From positions 124,001-188,000 of the forward strand of contig NZ_LDWR01000014.1 in NCBI RefSeq assembly GCF_001039005.1: 64,000 nt of DNA. The letters run 5' to 3'. The stretch is from Burkholderia cepacia. GTDB taxonomy: Bacteria > Pseudomonadota > Gammaproteobacteria > Burkholderiales > Burkholderiaceae. Below are positions 54,756-63,684 of this stretch, piece by piece. How positions within the stretch are numbered: position 1 is the stretch's first letter; each line of letters starts with the position of its first letter. The position numbers and the translations under genes were made by a program. Under the pieces are notes generated by a model. The model made no database searches. It was not told where the DNA came from and was given only the letters and a program-made list of their open reading frames with translations.

Positions 54756-55592
54756 TTGACAAAACTATCACTCAGAGACCACGACATCTATTATGCGGAC
54801 GTCGGCAGCGGCATTCCGGTCATGCTGATTCACGATCTGGGTAGCTGCGGCCGCGCATGGGCGCGGCAGATTCCGTTCCTTCGCCAGGCAGGTTATCGCG
54901 TCATCGTGCCTGATCTTCCCGGTCACGGCGCATCGTCTCATCCGGATCGCACGCTCGATACCCCGGCGCTGGCCAGCGCTCTGGAGCATCTCCTCGATCA
55001 TCTCGGTCTTGACAGCGCGACGCTGGTGGGCCTCTCGTTCGGTGGTGCGATCGCGCTGACGATGGCAATCGATGCACCGTCGCGCGTCGGGAAGCTGGTC
55101 GTCTGCAACGGATTCTCGAATTCGACCGCCGACGATGCGGTACGCCGTTTCGAGCTGTGGAAAGCCGGATTCCAGCGCGACGACGGTGCGATCCGCTGGT
55201 TCGAGGACATGTGGCCGTTACTGGTCAGCGCGGAGTACGCGCAATCGGAGGACGGTGAAATCGCGTATCAGATCGGACACGCACAAGCGGCTGCGGCCAA
55301 TCCGGCTTATCTGGCGCGCTTGTGCGACGGCATCGCAAGCTACGACGTACGAAGGCGACTGAATCTCGTACGCAGCGAGACACTCGTATTGCAAAGCGAG
55401 GATGACGGAATCCATCCGGCCATCGAGGGCCAGCGACTTGCCGCAATGATTCCAGGCGCCCGGTTCGGCATGCTGCCCGGCAGCGGCCATCATCCGAACG
55501 TCGATCGTGCCGGCACGTTCAACTGGACGCTCCTGCGATTCCTGGCGGGACATGAGGTGCTGGATACAGCGTGCGATACGTGCCCGCAATAA
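54756..55592 (+). CDS. Alpha/beta-hydrolase
   Basis: 278-residue alpha/beta-hydrolase like 3-oxoadipate enol-lactonase or BphD-type enzymes. Oxyanion region PVMLIHDLGSCGRAWARQIP, DLPGHGASSHPD, nucleophile elbow LVGLSFGGAIALTM (Ser in GLSFGG), acid in LVLQSEDDGIHPAIEGQRLA and His in GSGHHPNVD. TTG start: GGAG at 54745-54748 lies seven bases upstream, and no ATG is better placed. Divergent from the MarR gene, so probably its target. Substrate unknown. Confidence 0.85.
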   Translation: MTKLSLRDHDIYYADVGSGIPVMLIHDLGSCGRAWARQIPFLRQAGYRVIVPDLPGHGASSHPDRTLDTPALASALEHLLDHLGLDSATLVGLSFGGAIALTMAIDAPSRVGKLVVCNGFSNSTADDAVRRFELWKAGFQRDDGAIRWFEDMWPLLVSAEYAQSEDGEIAYQIGHAQAAAANPAYLARLCDGIASYDVRRRLNLVRSETLVLQSEDDGIHPAIEGQRLAAMIPGARFGMLPGSGHHPNVDRAGTFNWTLLRFLAGHEVLDTACDTCPQ

Positions 55593-55680
55593 GCGCCGAT
55601 CGATACCGGAATGCAGGACGCGGCTGTGCGCTTTGGGCCGGCCAGCGTTTCGTGGACACGCCCGCTCACCCGGTCAAAAG

Positions 55681-55706
55681 ACAAGGGGCGCTTCGCGGCC
55701 CCTTGT
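55681..55706 (-). terminator. Terminator-like hairpin between convergent genes
   Basis: ACAAGGGG...CCCCTTGT with a 10-base loop. On the minus strand it is followed by CTTTTG, a weak T-tract. It lies between the alpha/beta hydrolase end and the end of the small Cys-rich gene (55593-55870, otherwise gene-free) and may serve both. Confidence 0.6.
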
Positions 55707-55870
55707 TGGTCGAGCCAATCGCAGCCTGCTTCGCTCGGATGGTTTTTCGCGACGATCGAGCAGTTGTGACAGGAAAGATTCTCCATACCGACCGGTTCCG
55801 CCCGGCGGAAATGCGGCGGCGTCGGCGTTTTCGTAATCCCCTCTGAAGTCGGCCCTCAACACCGACGCCG

Positions 55871-56101
55871 TCAATTGTTCACGTTCTCGCAGCTCTTCGG
55901 GCCGTCGCCCCAGCTCTTTCCCCCTCCGTTCGTGCACTGCCGCTTGGTGTATTGCTCGGGCAACTGGCCTTTCGGCAGCTTTCCGTCGGCGGGACAATTG
56001 TGATGGAAATAGCAGAAGGATGTTTGGGCGGCGCTGGCTTCTCCGTTGAAAACAAGGCAAGCCAACAAGGTCGGAAAGAGAATCTTGGCAATAGTGCGCA
56101 T
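55871..56101 (-). CDS. Small secreted Cys-rich protein
   Basis: 76-residue protein with signal peptide MRTIAKILFPTLLACLVFNG (cleavage near ASAA-Q). The mature ~50 residues contain four Cys (SFCYFHHNCPADGK, KRQCTNGGGKSWGDG, KSCENVNN), so two disulfides are likely. ATG 56101 chosen because the longer frame upstream has no signal-like start. No family recognised. Located after the RhiA-like gene on the same strand, separated by a terminator. Confidence 0.6.
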   Translation of the reverse strand: MRTIAKILFPTLLACLVFNGEASAAQTSFCYFHHNCPADGKLPKGQLPEQYTKRQCTNGGGKSWGDGPKSCENVNN

Positions 56102-56139
56102 GTCGATGATCCGGATCGAAAAATGGCGGGTAAAGAGAC

Positions 56140-56158
56140 AGGCGCCGTCACGGCGCCT
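56140..56158 (-). terminator. Rho-independent-type terminator after RhiA-like gene
   Basis: AGGCGCCG-TCA-CGGCGCCT is a perfect 8-bp GC-rich hairpin; on the minus strand TGTCTCTTTACC follows. Placed 31 bases downstream of the RhiA-like stop. Confidence 0.75.
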
Positions 56159-56189
56159 ATCTCTCATATAACAACTGTGGCCTGGCCGT

Positions 56190-56879
56190 TTAGTTATCGT
56201 ATTCGAGCAAAAGCCCGGATCTCGCCGGTTGCGCAGCAATGAGCCTTTCCACCACATTGTTTTCGACGGCCACTTGCTGGCCATAAGTGATGTTGAGCTT
56301 GATCGTGCTGCCGTCCATGGTCGCATTGACGGTCGCGAGATTCAGCCCGCTAGGATAGGTCAACTGCAGCGGCCCGACGACGACGTTGCTCGAGATCACT
56401 TCGCCGAGGACGAGTGAATTGAACAAACCGACCCAATAAGTCGGCGTCACCTGGAACTGAGCCGATGCGCCGCTGACCACACCCTTCTTGTACACGGATC
56501 CTTGACCGCTCATGCCGATGCCAAGGTTCGCGAGACTGGCCGACTTGTTATTGATGACGATGGAATCGGCCGGTACGGATCCGCTCGCCGGGATCAGTTG
56601 CTGGACGTTATCTTGGAAAACGCAGTCCCATGCCGTCCCCAATTCCGCCTTCAACGTCTGACTAGCTTTATAGACCCCGATGCCGCCGATCTGTTGGTAA
56701 TTGGCAATGGCGACGTTGTAAAGAATATCCCACGTCACACCGCTGGAACCGCTTTGCGGGACGGTCGTTTGCTTCCACGACACGCTCTCCAACCCAATGG
56801 AACTCGGCAGGGTCTGATAGACAGCCATCGTCCAGGTTTGTTGGGTGCCGTTGTTGAAATCGACATAATAAGAAGCCAT
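56190..56879 (-). CDS. RhiA-like protein, 229 aa
   Basis: 229-residue strand-rich protein without a signal peptide: NNGTQQTWTMAVYQTLPSSI, GLESVSWKQTTVPQSGSSGV, TWDILYNVAIANYQQIGGIG and YWVGLFNSLVLGEVISSNVV. The opening (a short strand then QTWTMAVYQTLP) and the overall layout recall, from memory, Rhizobium RhiA, a quorum-regulated rhizosphere protein. GTGGAGACCGGAA precedes ATG 56879; longer frames to 57056 lack a ribosome-binding site. Followed by a clear terminator, so a single-gene unit. AT-rich upstream space suits a strong promoter. Family call moderate. Confidence 0.6.
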   Translation of the reverse strand: MASYYVDFNNGTQQTWTMAVYQTLPSSIGLESVSWKQTTVPQSGSSGVTWDILYNVAIANYQQIGGIGVYKASQTLKAELGTAWDCVFQDNVQQLIPASGSVPADSIVINNKSASLANLGIGMSGQGSVYKKGVVSGASAQFQVTPTYWVGLFNSLVLGEVISSNVVVGPLQLTYPSGLNLATVNATMDGSTIKLNITYGQQVAVENNVVERLIAAQPARSGLLLEYDN

Positions 56880-57889
56880 TTCCGGTCTCCACGATGAAAG
56901 ATAGATTTTGTGTCTCGACGCACATATTTCATCTATAGCTTGGTTTTTTACATAAGCACCTCCGTAATGCGCGATTGACGATTCGATATTTTTTTGGCAA
57001 ATAAAATCCACTTCACCCGAGATTCGGGCTGCATGCTTTTCGGAAGCATTCAGCACTCATGCTCGGAATGTTTTCCGTCAGGAATAGGTCTTCCCGCCCC
57101 GTTTGCGACTACCCGAGGCTCTGGTGAAATTTTCCAATAAATTATTTTTAAAAAGGGCCGATGTCGTAATGATTTTAAGATGACAGACGACAATCCAATC
57201 TGCGCATCCCCGCCAGATCATCTTAGGAAATTTTTTTAAAATCAAATGCGACAAACGCCCTATCGTTTACCCCAAATATGAATTTGCTTATTTTTATCTC
57301 CAATTCAATGCAGAATTTCGCGCCAGACAACGGATGGTATTCTTGTCACCACTGAGTCGTGTCGTTTCGACTTCAGATCCGATCGCCTACGCGGTACCTG
57401 CATCAGACGCACTTGCGTGGATGCCGGACGTCCGTTGCATATTTAAAGACAGTTGCCGCCATAGATGATAAACACAGCATCTTGTGTCAATTTTATTTCG
57501 ACGCAAGCGAAGGTAACAATCAAGGCCAATATTCAGTAAAACAGATTCCAGCTGTCGTTGTCATTCCGCTTCATATCGCCCGTTCCGCTCCGGCGGTATC
57601 ACGCCCCGCCCCGCTCCACGCCGAATCTCCAGAAACTCGCCACGCGCACGCCTTCGGCGCGATGTTGCCGATACCGTCGACGCGGCCGACAAGATCATTT
57701 CATATTTCTCACCAAATCCTGACTTGATTAACATCGTCATTGTTAAAAATTAATCTGACAGAAAATATCTTGTAATTATAAAAGCGACCTTCTAGCATGC
57801 GTCTGCGGTTCGCGACATGTCTTATATCAAGGTTGGTGCTTGATGCATTCCTCGAAATTCACGCTTTTATTCACAATCTGGGGGATTAC
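56880..57889. other. Gene-free AT-rich control region, about 1 kb
   Basis: Divergent region between the RhiA-like gene and zmpA. It contains AT-rich runs (57127-57160, 57215-57310, 57735-57790). A 122-codon frame at 57359-57727 lacks a ribosome-binding site and family features, so it is not called. A long leader before zmpA is plausible. No clear cep/lux-type box was identified by eye. Confidence 0.5.
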
Positions 57890-59587
57890 ATGAAGAAACT
57901 GTCTCGTCTGCTGTCCATCACCGCGATTACCCTTGCGAGTCTCAGCGCTTTTGCCCAAGCCGGCGACCAGTCGGCCGCGGTCGACAAGGCGCTGCAACTG
58001 ATCCAGCAGAACCCGTCCGCCTTCAGTCTGGCTACCGGCAGCGCCGCACGCACGTTGAAATTCGCGGCGCCGCTGGCGGGCGCGCCGACGGACGGCGACC
58101 AGTTCCAGGTCCGCGACGTGATCGTCGATCCCGACGGCACCGAGCACGTGCGCTTCGACCGCTTCTATGCGGGGCTGCCCGTGATCGGCGGCGACGTCGT
58201 CGTCCATTCGAGCAAGGGGCAACTGAAGCAAGCGAGCGTGACCCAGCCCGCGCCGGTCAATCTCGCCGGCAAGGTCGGCAAGGTTGGCGACCGCTTCGTG
58301 GTGCGCAACGCGCCCGACGTGGGCGCGGCCCGGGTCAAGCGCATCGCGGCCGCGCGTTTCAATTCGGACGTGCGCCGTGTCGACGAAGCAGAACTCGTCG
58401 TGTTCGCACGCGACGTCACGCCGACGCTGGCGTATGCGGTGCGCGTATACGGCAAGTCGACCGACGCGCACGGCGATGCGGTGCTGTACTACGTCGACGC
58501 GCGCACGGGCACCGTGCTCGATGCGCAGGACCTGATCAAGACCGCCGCCGCGACCGGCACCGGCCGCTCGCTGTACTACGGCACGCTGACGCTGACCACC
58601 GACCAGACCGGCACGAACTCGTACCGGATGCTCGATCCGAATCGCGGCAGCGGCTCCGTGTATGACGGCCGCGGGCTGATCGCGGAAGACGTCGAGCAAG
58701 CGACCGACCTGCCGATCTTCACGAGCAGCACGAACGTGTGGGGCAACAACACGACCACCGACCGGCAGACCGTCGCCACCGACATCGATTATGGTCTCGC
58801 ATTAACTTGGGACTACTACAAGACGACGCACAACCGCAACGGTATCTTCAACGACGGGCGCGGCGTGAAGAGTTTCGCGCACGTGGTGTTCGACACCGGC
58901 AGCGGCACGACCGGCGCGAACGCGGCATGGATGCCGTCGCATATCATGGTGTACGGCGACGGCCAGCCGGGCACGAGCCTGCCGAAGCCGGTCGTGTCGG
59001 TCGACGTGGCCGGTCATGAGATGAGCCACGGCGTGACCGAGGCCACCGCCAACCTGAACTATTCGGGCGACGCGGGCGGCCTGAACGAGTCGACGTCGGA
59101 CATCTTCGGCACGCTCGTGAAGTTCTACGCGAACAACCCGAACGATCCCGGCAACTACGTGATCGGCGCGCGCGTGGTGAGCGGCGGCCTGCGCAAGATG
59201 TACAAGCAGGATCTCGATGGCCGGTCGTTCAGCTGCTATCCGTCCGGCGGCTTCTCGTGGTCGAATCCGCGCCACGATCCGCACTTCACGTCGGGTGTCG
59301 GCAACCGCTTGTTCTACCTGCTGTCGGAAGGCCCGGTGGTGCCGTCGACCGATACCGGTCTGTCGAGGACGCAACTGGTTTGCAATGGCGACACGACCTT
59401 CAGCGGCCTGGGCCGCGAGAAGGCCGGCAAGATCTGGTACCGGACGCTGACCGTGTACCTGAACGCCAACTCGAGCTACCCGAACGCGCGGCGTGCGTCG
59501 ATCCAGGCGGCGAACGATCTGTATGGCGCGAACTCGGCCGAGAGTGCAACGGTCGCGCGCGCGTGGAGTGCGGTCGGGGTGAATTGA
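57890..59587 (+). CDS. zmpA: Zinc metalloprotease ZmpA, M4 thermolysin family
   Basis: 565-residue secreted preproenzyme, matching ZmpA of Burkholderia cenocepacia in length. Signal peptide MKKLSRLLSITAITLASLSA (cleavage near AQA), an N-terminal FTP/PepSY-type propeptide (~25-215) that acts as chaperone-inhibitor, and a mature catalytic domain. The zinc site is SVDVAGHEMSHGVTEATAN (His376, Glu377, His380) with third ligand in GGLNESTSDIFG (Glu400). GGGGGATTAC precedes ATG 57890; an ATG at 57797 is upstream but would spoil the signal peptide. Known family targets include antimicrobial peptides, immunoglobulins and matrix proteins; it is quorum-regulated in B. cenocepacia. Confidence 0.95.
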   Translation: MKKLSRLLSITAITLASLSAFAQAGDQSAAVDKALQLIQQNPSAFSLATGSAARTLKFAAPLAGAPTDGDQFQVRDVIVDPDGTEHVRFDRFYAGLPVIGGDVVVHSSKGQLKQASVTQPAPVNLAGKVGKVGDRFVVRNAPDVGAARVKRIAAARFNSDVRRVDEAELVVFARDVTPTLAYAVRVYGKSTDAHGDAVLYYVDARTGTVLDAQDLIKTAAATGTGRSLYYGTLTLTTDQTGTNSYRMLDPNRGSGSVYDGRGLIAEDVEQATDLPIFTSSTNVWGNNTTTDRQTVATDIDYGLALTWDYYKTTHNRNGIFNDGRGVKSFAHVVFDTGSGTTGANAAWMPSHIMVYGDGQPGTSLPKPVVSVDVAGHEMSHGVTEATANLNYSGDAGGLNESTSDIFGTLVKFYANNPNDPGNYVIGARVVSGGLRKMYKQDLDGRSFSCYPSGGFSWSNPRHDPHFTSGVGNRLFYLLSEGPVVPSTDTGLSRTQLVCNGDTTFSGLGREKAGKIWYRTLTVYLNANSSYPNARRASIQAANDLYGANSAESATVARAWSAVGVN

Positions 59588-59701
59588 TGGCGCTTGTGTG
59601 GGTGTGTTGAACGCCGGAGGGTCGCGTGGCGGTACTTCGTTTCGGAGGAAGGCACACCGATCGAAATCGCGCGGTTTTCTCGCGTGAGACAGGCACGTGT
59701 T

Positions 59702-59733
59702 GATCAGCCGCCTGCGATTGCAGGTGGCTGATC
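59702..59733 (+). terminator. Hairpin downstream of zmpA
   Basis: GATCAGCC-G-CCTGC-GATT-GCAGG-T-GGCTGATC, a 14-pair stem with one G-U pair, about 115 bases after the zmpA stop. No T-tract follows, so termination would be structure-driven. The remainder of 59588-59859 shows nothing else. Confidence 0.6.
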
Positions 59734-59859
59734 GGCGAAAGTTTCAACCGTGCGGCGCGCGTCGGACCATGCCCTTCATTCTGCCTTCGCCTCCACGTTC
59801 GTGCGCTTGATCGCCAATAACCTGCCCGTGGTTTTCGACGGATGGCCGATTCCGCCGTC

Positions 59860-60510
59860 CTACAGCCAGTAGCCGAGGCCCATGAAGATCGTGCCGCCCG
59901 CGAGGTTGCCGAGCGTCATGAATACTTCGTTGTGGATCGCGCCCGCCAGCGTGACTGTGTCGGGATGCGGCGCGATCAGAGACGAACCTGTTCGCGACGC
60001 GCTGCTCGACGCCGCTGGCCACGAACGCGAAGCTCAGCCCGAGCTTGGCACCATCGTTCGACGTTCTAGCCGCCATCCAGATCGCGAGGCACACGAGCCA
60101 GTTGCACGTCAGGCCCTTTGCGAACAACGGCACGGCCGGCGTCGTCATCTTGAGCTCGACCGCCTTGAAGAACGTCGCGGAACCGTCGGTCAGCAGCACG
60201 CCGCCGCCGGCCGCGTACAGGATGTACCGCGAGCGTCAGTGCGCTGAGCAGGTTCCCGATCCAGCTCGCGACCCACACGGCAACCATCTCGCGCAACCCG
60301 GAGTCGCGGCGGAATACGGAAAACGGCATGTACATCGCGGTGCCGGTGAACAGCTCGGATCCGGCGAACACGACGATCGTCAGCGCACAGCGCCCATGAT
60401 TGGGTGCGTGTATGCCGGATCGATGTGGGTTCCGACGGTGAACATCAGGATGTCGCCGAAACCGATGTAGGCGCCCGCCAATTACTCCATTCCCACCAGC
60501 CGGAAAATGG
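59860..60510 (-). pseudogene. Decayed formate/nitrite transporter (FNT family) gene
   Basis: Minus-strand pieces in different frames line up as one FNT protein: LAGAYIGFGDILMFTVGTHI (stop upstream in frame), then FAGSELFTGTAMYMPFSVFR and VAVWVASWIGNLLSALTLA, then LLTDGSATFFKAVELKMTTP, FAKGLTCNWLVCLAIWMA and AKLGLSFAFVAS, and finally LGNLAGGTIFMGLGYWL before the stop. At least three frameshifts and a stop break the gene. FocA/NirC-type channels move formate or nitrite; this copy cannot be functional as read, unless sequencing errors explain the breaks. Confidence 0.85.
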
Positions 60511-60767
60511 ATGGGGTCGAGATGCGCATCCGTCGGTCGAAATCGCAGCGATCGTACACCCTAAAATTGAGATAATTATTTTACTCATGACGTTGATTTT
60601 TTTCAGATCATGAGTCGATCGATTATTTTTGCCTATTCATCTAAAATCAACAATTAAATTTTTTGAAAAGAGAGCTTATTAATGGAGTGAATTTTTCCGT
60701 CGAAAATATTTTTCTCCAAGAGTCGATGCTTAACACTTGAGTGGTTTGCGAGATTAAACTCGGAAGT

Positions 60768-61310
60768 CTATCGCGACTTGCTGCGCCAGTATCTCTTTAC
60801 ATCCGAAGCTGTTCTATATCGAAATTTAGACTCCCGGCCTTCAGTATAGCCTTCGACCCCAGTCATTGAGCCGTCTTCAGAAACGCGCTTGTTTTCCACT
60901 AGCGCTTCATTTTCATCAAAATTATAAGCGTATACTTGGTAAAGCTTTCCATAGGTACCATCGCCGCGATTGTTTATATCCCATGCAACAATGGAAAAAA
61001 TGTTAACGTGGCCATCCAGAAGCATAAAAGATATCGACTCTACTATCGGGATGCCTCCTTCAATCGTGTATCGAGCAAATTCTGTTTTTTCACATCCATC
61101 TTTTATTGGTCGATAAAAATCGAGAACCAACGGATAGCCGAGATGTCCGTTTTCGATAGAAATTCGAGAATTCTTTATCAACTCAGATGCATCGAACACG
61201 TTGTTTCTTACATTTACCACTAGACATTTCGCGATGCGTTCGGCCCCATATCCGCTGAGGGTGAAAACGAACAGCGTCGCACCCGCCACCAACAACTTGG
61301 AAATAAACAT
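60768..61310 (-). CDS. AT-rich secreted hypothetical protein
   Basis: 180-residue protein with signal peptide MFISKLLVAGATLFVFTLSG. The mature part is strand-rich: HLGYPLVLDFYRPIKDGCEK, IPIVESISFMLLDGHVNIFS, GKLYQVYAYNFDENEALVEN; two Cys residues (29 and 73) may pair. Codon use and base composition are far AT-richer than the core genome here. It shares a loose pattern (ESISF...IFS...GKxYxVxxxN) with the protein encoded at 61409-62203, suggesting distant paralogues. Located 257 bases after the transporter relic (gap AT-rich, no gene seen). Possibly an immunity or lipoprotein-like cargo of the nearby type VI region; unproven. Confidence 0.6.
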   Translation of the reverse strand: MFISKLLVAGATLFVFTLSGYGAERIAKCLVVNVRNNVFDASELIKNSRISIENGHLGYPLVLDFYRPIKDGCEKTEFARYTIEGGIPIVESISFMLLDGHVNIFSIVAWDINNRGDGTYGKLYQVYAYNFDENEALVENKRVSEDGSMTGVEGYTEGRESKFRYRTASDVKRYWRSKSR

Positions 61311-61408
61311 ACTATGCAGCTACCCCGTATTCAGTCGCCTATGCGGCGATTTCAGGTTCGAGTATCCGGTCGAGTTTGCGAACGAGATCGACTCCGATAA
61401 ATAAAATA

Positions 61409-62203
61409 TCAATCTACATTCTTCGCACGATCTTCAACTTCAAGTGAAGAGCACATTAACCACATATCTAGTGGCCTCGAGCCTTCTGAGTAGTTAACTT
61501 GACACCATCCTGCTGTAACCTTTTCAACTGTAAGCCGATCTCCTTCGATCAGAAATTTTCTTGTCTTGTCGCTAATGTTGGGTAATTCGAACAGGTGGCT
61601 TTTAAACTTCAATCGAACAGGAATATTATCGTCCCCGCTCATCAGGGAGGCGAAAGGCGAATTTATTGCCCGCCGAACGTCCAGTCTTGACTGGCAAGGA
61701 AAATTGTATACTACTTCCGTTCGATCTAATATGAAGCTATAACCCGTTCCAAACCAATTGGAAGCGCGCTCATTACGACGTAAGACGTTCCCGGTCAGAT
61801 CAAAAACATCGACAGAGTAGAATTTTCCAGACGAATTTGGTTCCGCGAGAGAGTTTCGCACTGTCATTGAGTGGATTACGAAGATTTTTTCTCGATAATC
61901 TTCATTGATTTTGAATGAAAATGCGTCAACAATTTCACCAGGTGTATCATCATAGAGTAGCCCACGACCTTCGGCCCTTAAAGGGGATTTTTCATTCGCG
62001 ATGTAATACAAGGAAATCGCCTCCGTGCCGACTTGTTCCCCAGTCTTCGGATCCAATGCCTGCTCTCGAACAAAGCAGATTGTTCCACTCTTTATGCTCA
62101 GCGGCGGGTAACTCTGTACACCGTGAATATCGGTGCACGTATTCTTTGCGCATGCCGGGCAGCTTGCGAGTGCGATCAACAAGAAAAAATAATTCTTAAT
62201 CAT
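61409..62203 (-). CDS. AT-rich secreted hypothetical protein with SH3-like end
   Basis: 264-residue protein with signal peptide MIKNYFFLLIALASCPACAK. N-terminal half: SIKSGTICFVREQALDPKTG, EIVDAFSFKINEDYREKIFV, SGKFYSVDVFDLTGNVLRRN; the C-terminal ~75 residues (HLFELPNISDKTRKFLIEGD, LTVEKVTAGWCQVNYSEG) look like a bacterial SH3-type fold. Composition is AT-rich, like the neighbour at 60768-61310. No known family recognised. Same strand as its neighbour and the type VI lipoprotein gene; may be an immunity protein or periplasmic factor of that island. Confidence 0.6.
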   Translation of the reverse strand: MIKNYFFLLIALASCPACAKNTCTDIHGVQSYPPLSIKSGTICFVREQALDPKTGEQVGTEAISLYYIANEKSPLRAEGRGLLYDDTPGEIVDAFSFKINEDYREKIFVIHSMTVRNSLAEPNSSGKFYSVDVFDLTGNVLRRNERASNWFGTGYSFILDRTEVVYNFPCQSRLDVRRAINSPFASLMSGDDNIPVRLKFKSHLFELPNISDKTRKFLIEGDRLTVEKVTAGWCQVNYSEGSRPLDMWLMCSSLEVEDRAKNVD

Positions 62204-62967
62204 CAGTACACTCCGATGAAAAGTCTTGTTTGAATTTGGTGGAAATCTCTCTTTTTAACCGCTGTCGTTCAGAAAGATCTTTGTATCCGGGGTTTATTGG
62301 GTGAGTAATTTTTTGACGCCCTCGTCTCCGGTGGTCGTTGGATTTTCAGCAATCGAACCAATCTCCCTGTCACTCCAGAACCATCATCCAGTATCCGCAA
62401 TCAGTCTAGGGTTATTCCCGACAAGCTCTATCTGATGGCGGTGCAACTCGCTCCCCGCGTCGCAGTCCGTGAATCGGAGAACGGACGTCGGTGCCGATGT
62501 CGTACAGGTGAGAAGCCCCACGTGAAAAGTTCCGCGACAACGAGCCCGATAAATGGAGTCCATCGCAGTGCGATCCTCCGCTCGTCCACCGCGCCTCGGC
62601 TGAACCACCGTTGGTTCACCACCTGTTTCGCATCGACGATCCCGGCCGTGTATTCTTGCTCCCTCACGCCCGCGCGCAACATACGACTATTCACCCTATA
62701 CGAATGATGTTGCTCATAGCGCTCGGGGAACGCAACTCCTTATGGGACCAACTGCGCGTCTGGATTCGTCGGCTTGATCGACGGGTCACAGGGAAATTGG
62801 TTCTGGCTAGAGGGTGTGCGAAGTCCGTTCGGCATTAATTTATTCTTTGGCGCTCATGCTCCATCCGAATGAAAACCCGGCGGTAAAGGTTTGCGAAGAT
62901 CAACAGCTGGATCGAGTGGATACTGATCGACCATAAGATCGAAATCAGGGCGATCGATCCTGTATTG
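62204..62967. other. Gene-free stretch, about 760 bases
   Basis: Short frames on both strands (for example minus 62428-62694, plus 62435-62707) have no ribosome-binding sites and no recognisable motifs. I see no supported gene, RNA or repeat. It may be the remains of a lost effector or immunity gene. Confidence 0.4.
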
Positions 62968-63411
62968 CTATTTTTTAGCGACAAATAGTTTATCTCGGGT
63001 TGCCGCGATCACATAGTCATTTAAGTCTTCGAACGGGTCGAAGCTGTGCTCCATATAATTCATAGCGACAAAGGTCTTTCCACCATCCGTCGAGTACATC
63101 AGTTCAGCAGTCCATCCGCGATCATTGGTCGCAAAATGCGGCGGCGCCGAAGCTGGGAAAACCAAATTCTTGCCGGTGGGGTCGGCATTAATCAGATTAC
63201 CTTGGTAATTTTCCACGTCCCCACGTCCGAGCTGCTGACGGATGCCTTCACGAGTAACGTATTTCGTCGGTTCGCCGATTGCTCGCACGCCGTGAAAATC
63301 GAGCACGTCCGCTAGTGCGGCGCTCTTCGCCTGCGGCACGTCAAGATAATAGAATTGGTGTGGCTTCGTGCTGGCGCACGTCGTAATTTTATCGGTTGCT
63401 TCGTAACTCAA
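62968..63411 (-). CDS. Possible Tli3-like type VI immunity protein
   Basis: 147-residue protein. TTG start at 63411: AGGAG lies six bases upstream, an ideal ribosome-binding site, and no ATG is available. Segments HQFYYLDVPQAKSAALADVL, GRGDVENYQGNLINADPTGK and an Asp-box-like MYSTDGGKTFVAMNYMEHSF resemble, moderately, the end region of Tli3-family immunity proteins that neutralise type VI effectors. No signal peptide, which is odd for a Tli3-like protein, so a truncated form is possible. The TTGA overlaps the end of a ~40-codon upstream frame (ends YQSIFAESTNRSSL), perhaps the tail of a lost effector gene. A TssJ gene follows upstream. Confidence 0.5.
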   Translation of the reverse strand: MSYEATDKITTCASTKPHQFYYLDVPQAKSAALADVLDFHGVRAIGEPTKYVTREGIRQQLGRGDVENYQGNLINADPTGKNLVFPASAPPHFATNDRGWTAELMYSTDGGKTFVAMNYMEHSFDPFEDLNDYVIAATRDKLFVAKK

Positions 63412-63684
63412 AGCGAACTCCTGTTGGTCGACTCGGCGAAGATGGACTGATAGCGCGCAAAAATTTGACGTAATCGTCTAAGCCAGGAACCCACGGCGCT
63501 ACCACATACTACGGTGAACGGTTCAAAAATCTATCGAGCGTCACATAATTTGAATATCCAATCGCGAGATCTCGTTCATATCATTCGTGCCTCTGCAATC
63601 GGGCAGAAGCGTCGAGCGAGGGCATCAGGTCACGCCACGACCTTTTCATCGATCGTGTCTCACAGAGATCCCATTGACGTTTGC
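63412..63684. other. Short gene-poor gap before tssJ
   Basis: About 270 bases. Apart from the ~40-codon minus frame ending at 63408 (reads VCGSAVGSWLRRLRQIFARY near its middle) nothing coding is supported. Confidence 0.35.

Noticed and set aside
57359-57727. 122-codon frame upstream of zmpA
   Set aside because: No ribosome-binding site or recognisable sequence and low-quality composition; treated as part of the control region.
59702-59733. Possible attachment site or IS end at the palindrome after zmpA
   Set aside because: No matching copy or integrase nearby; a hairpin terminator is the simpler reading.
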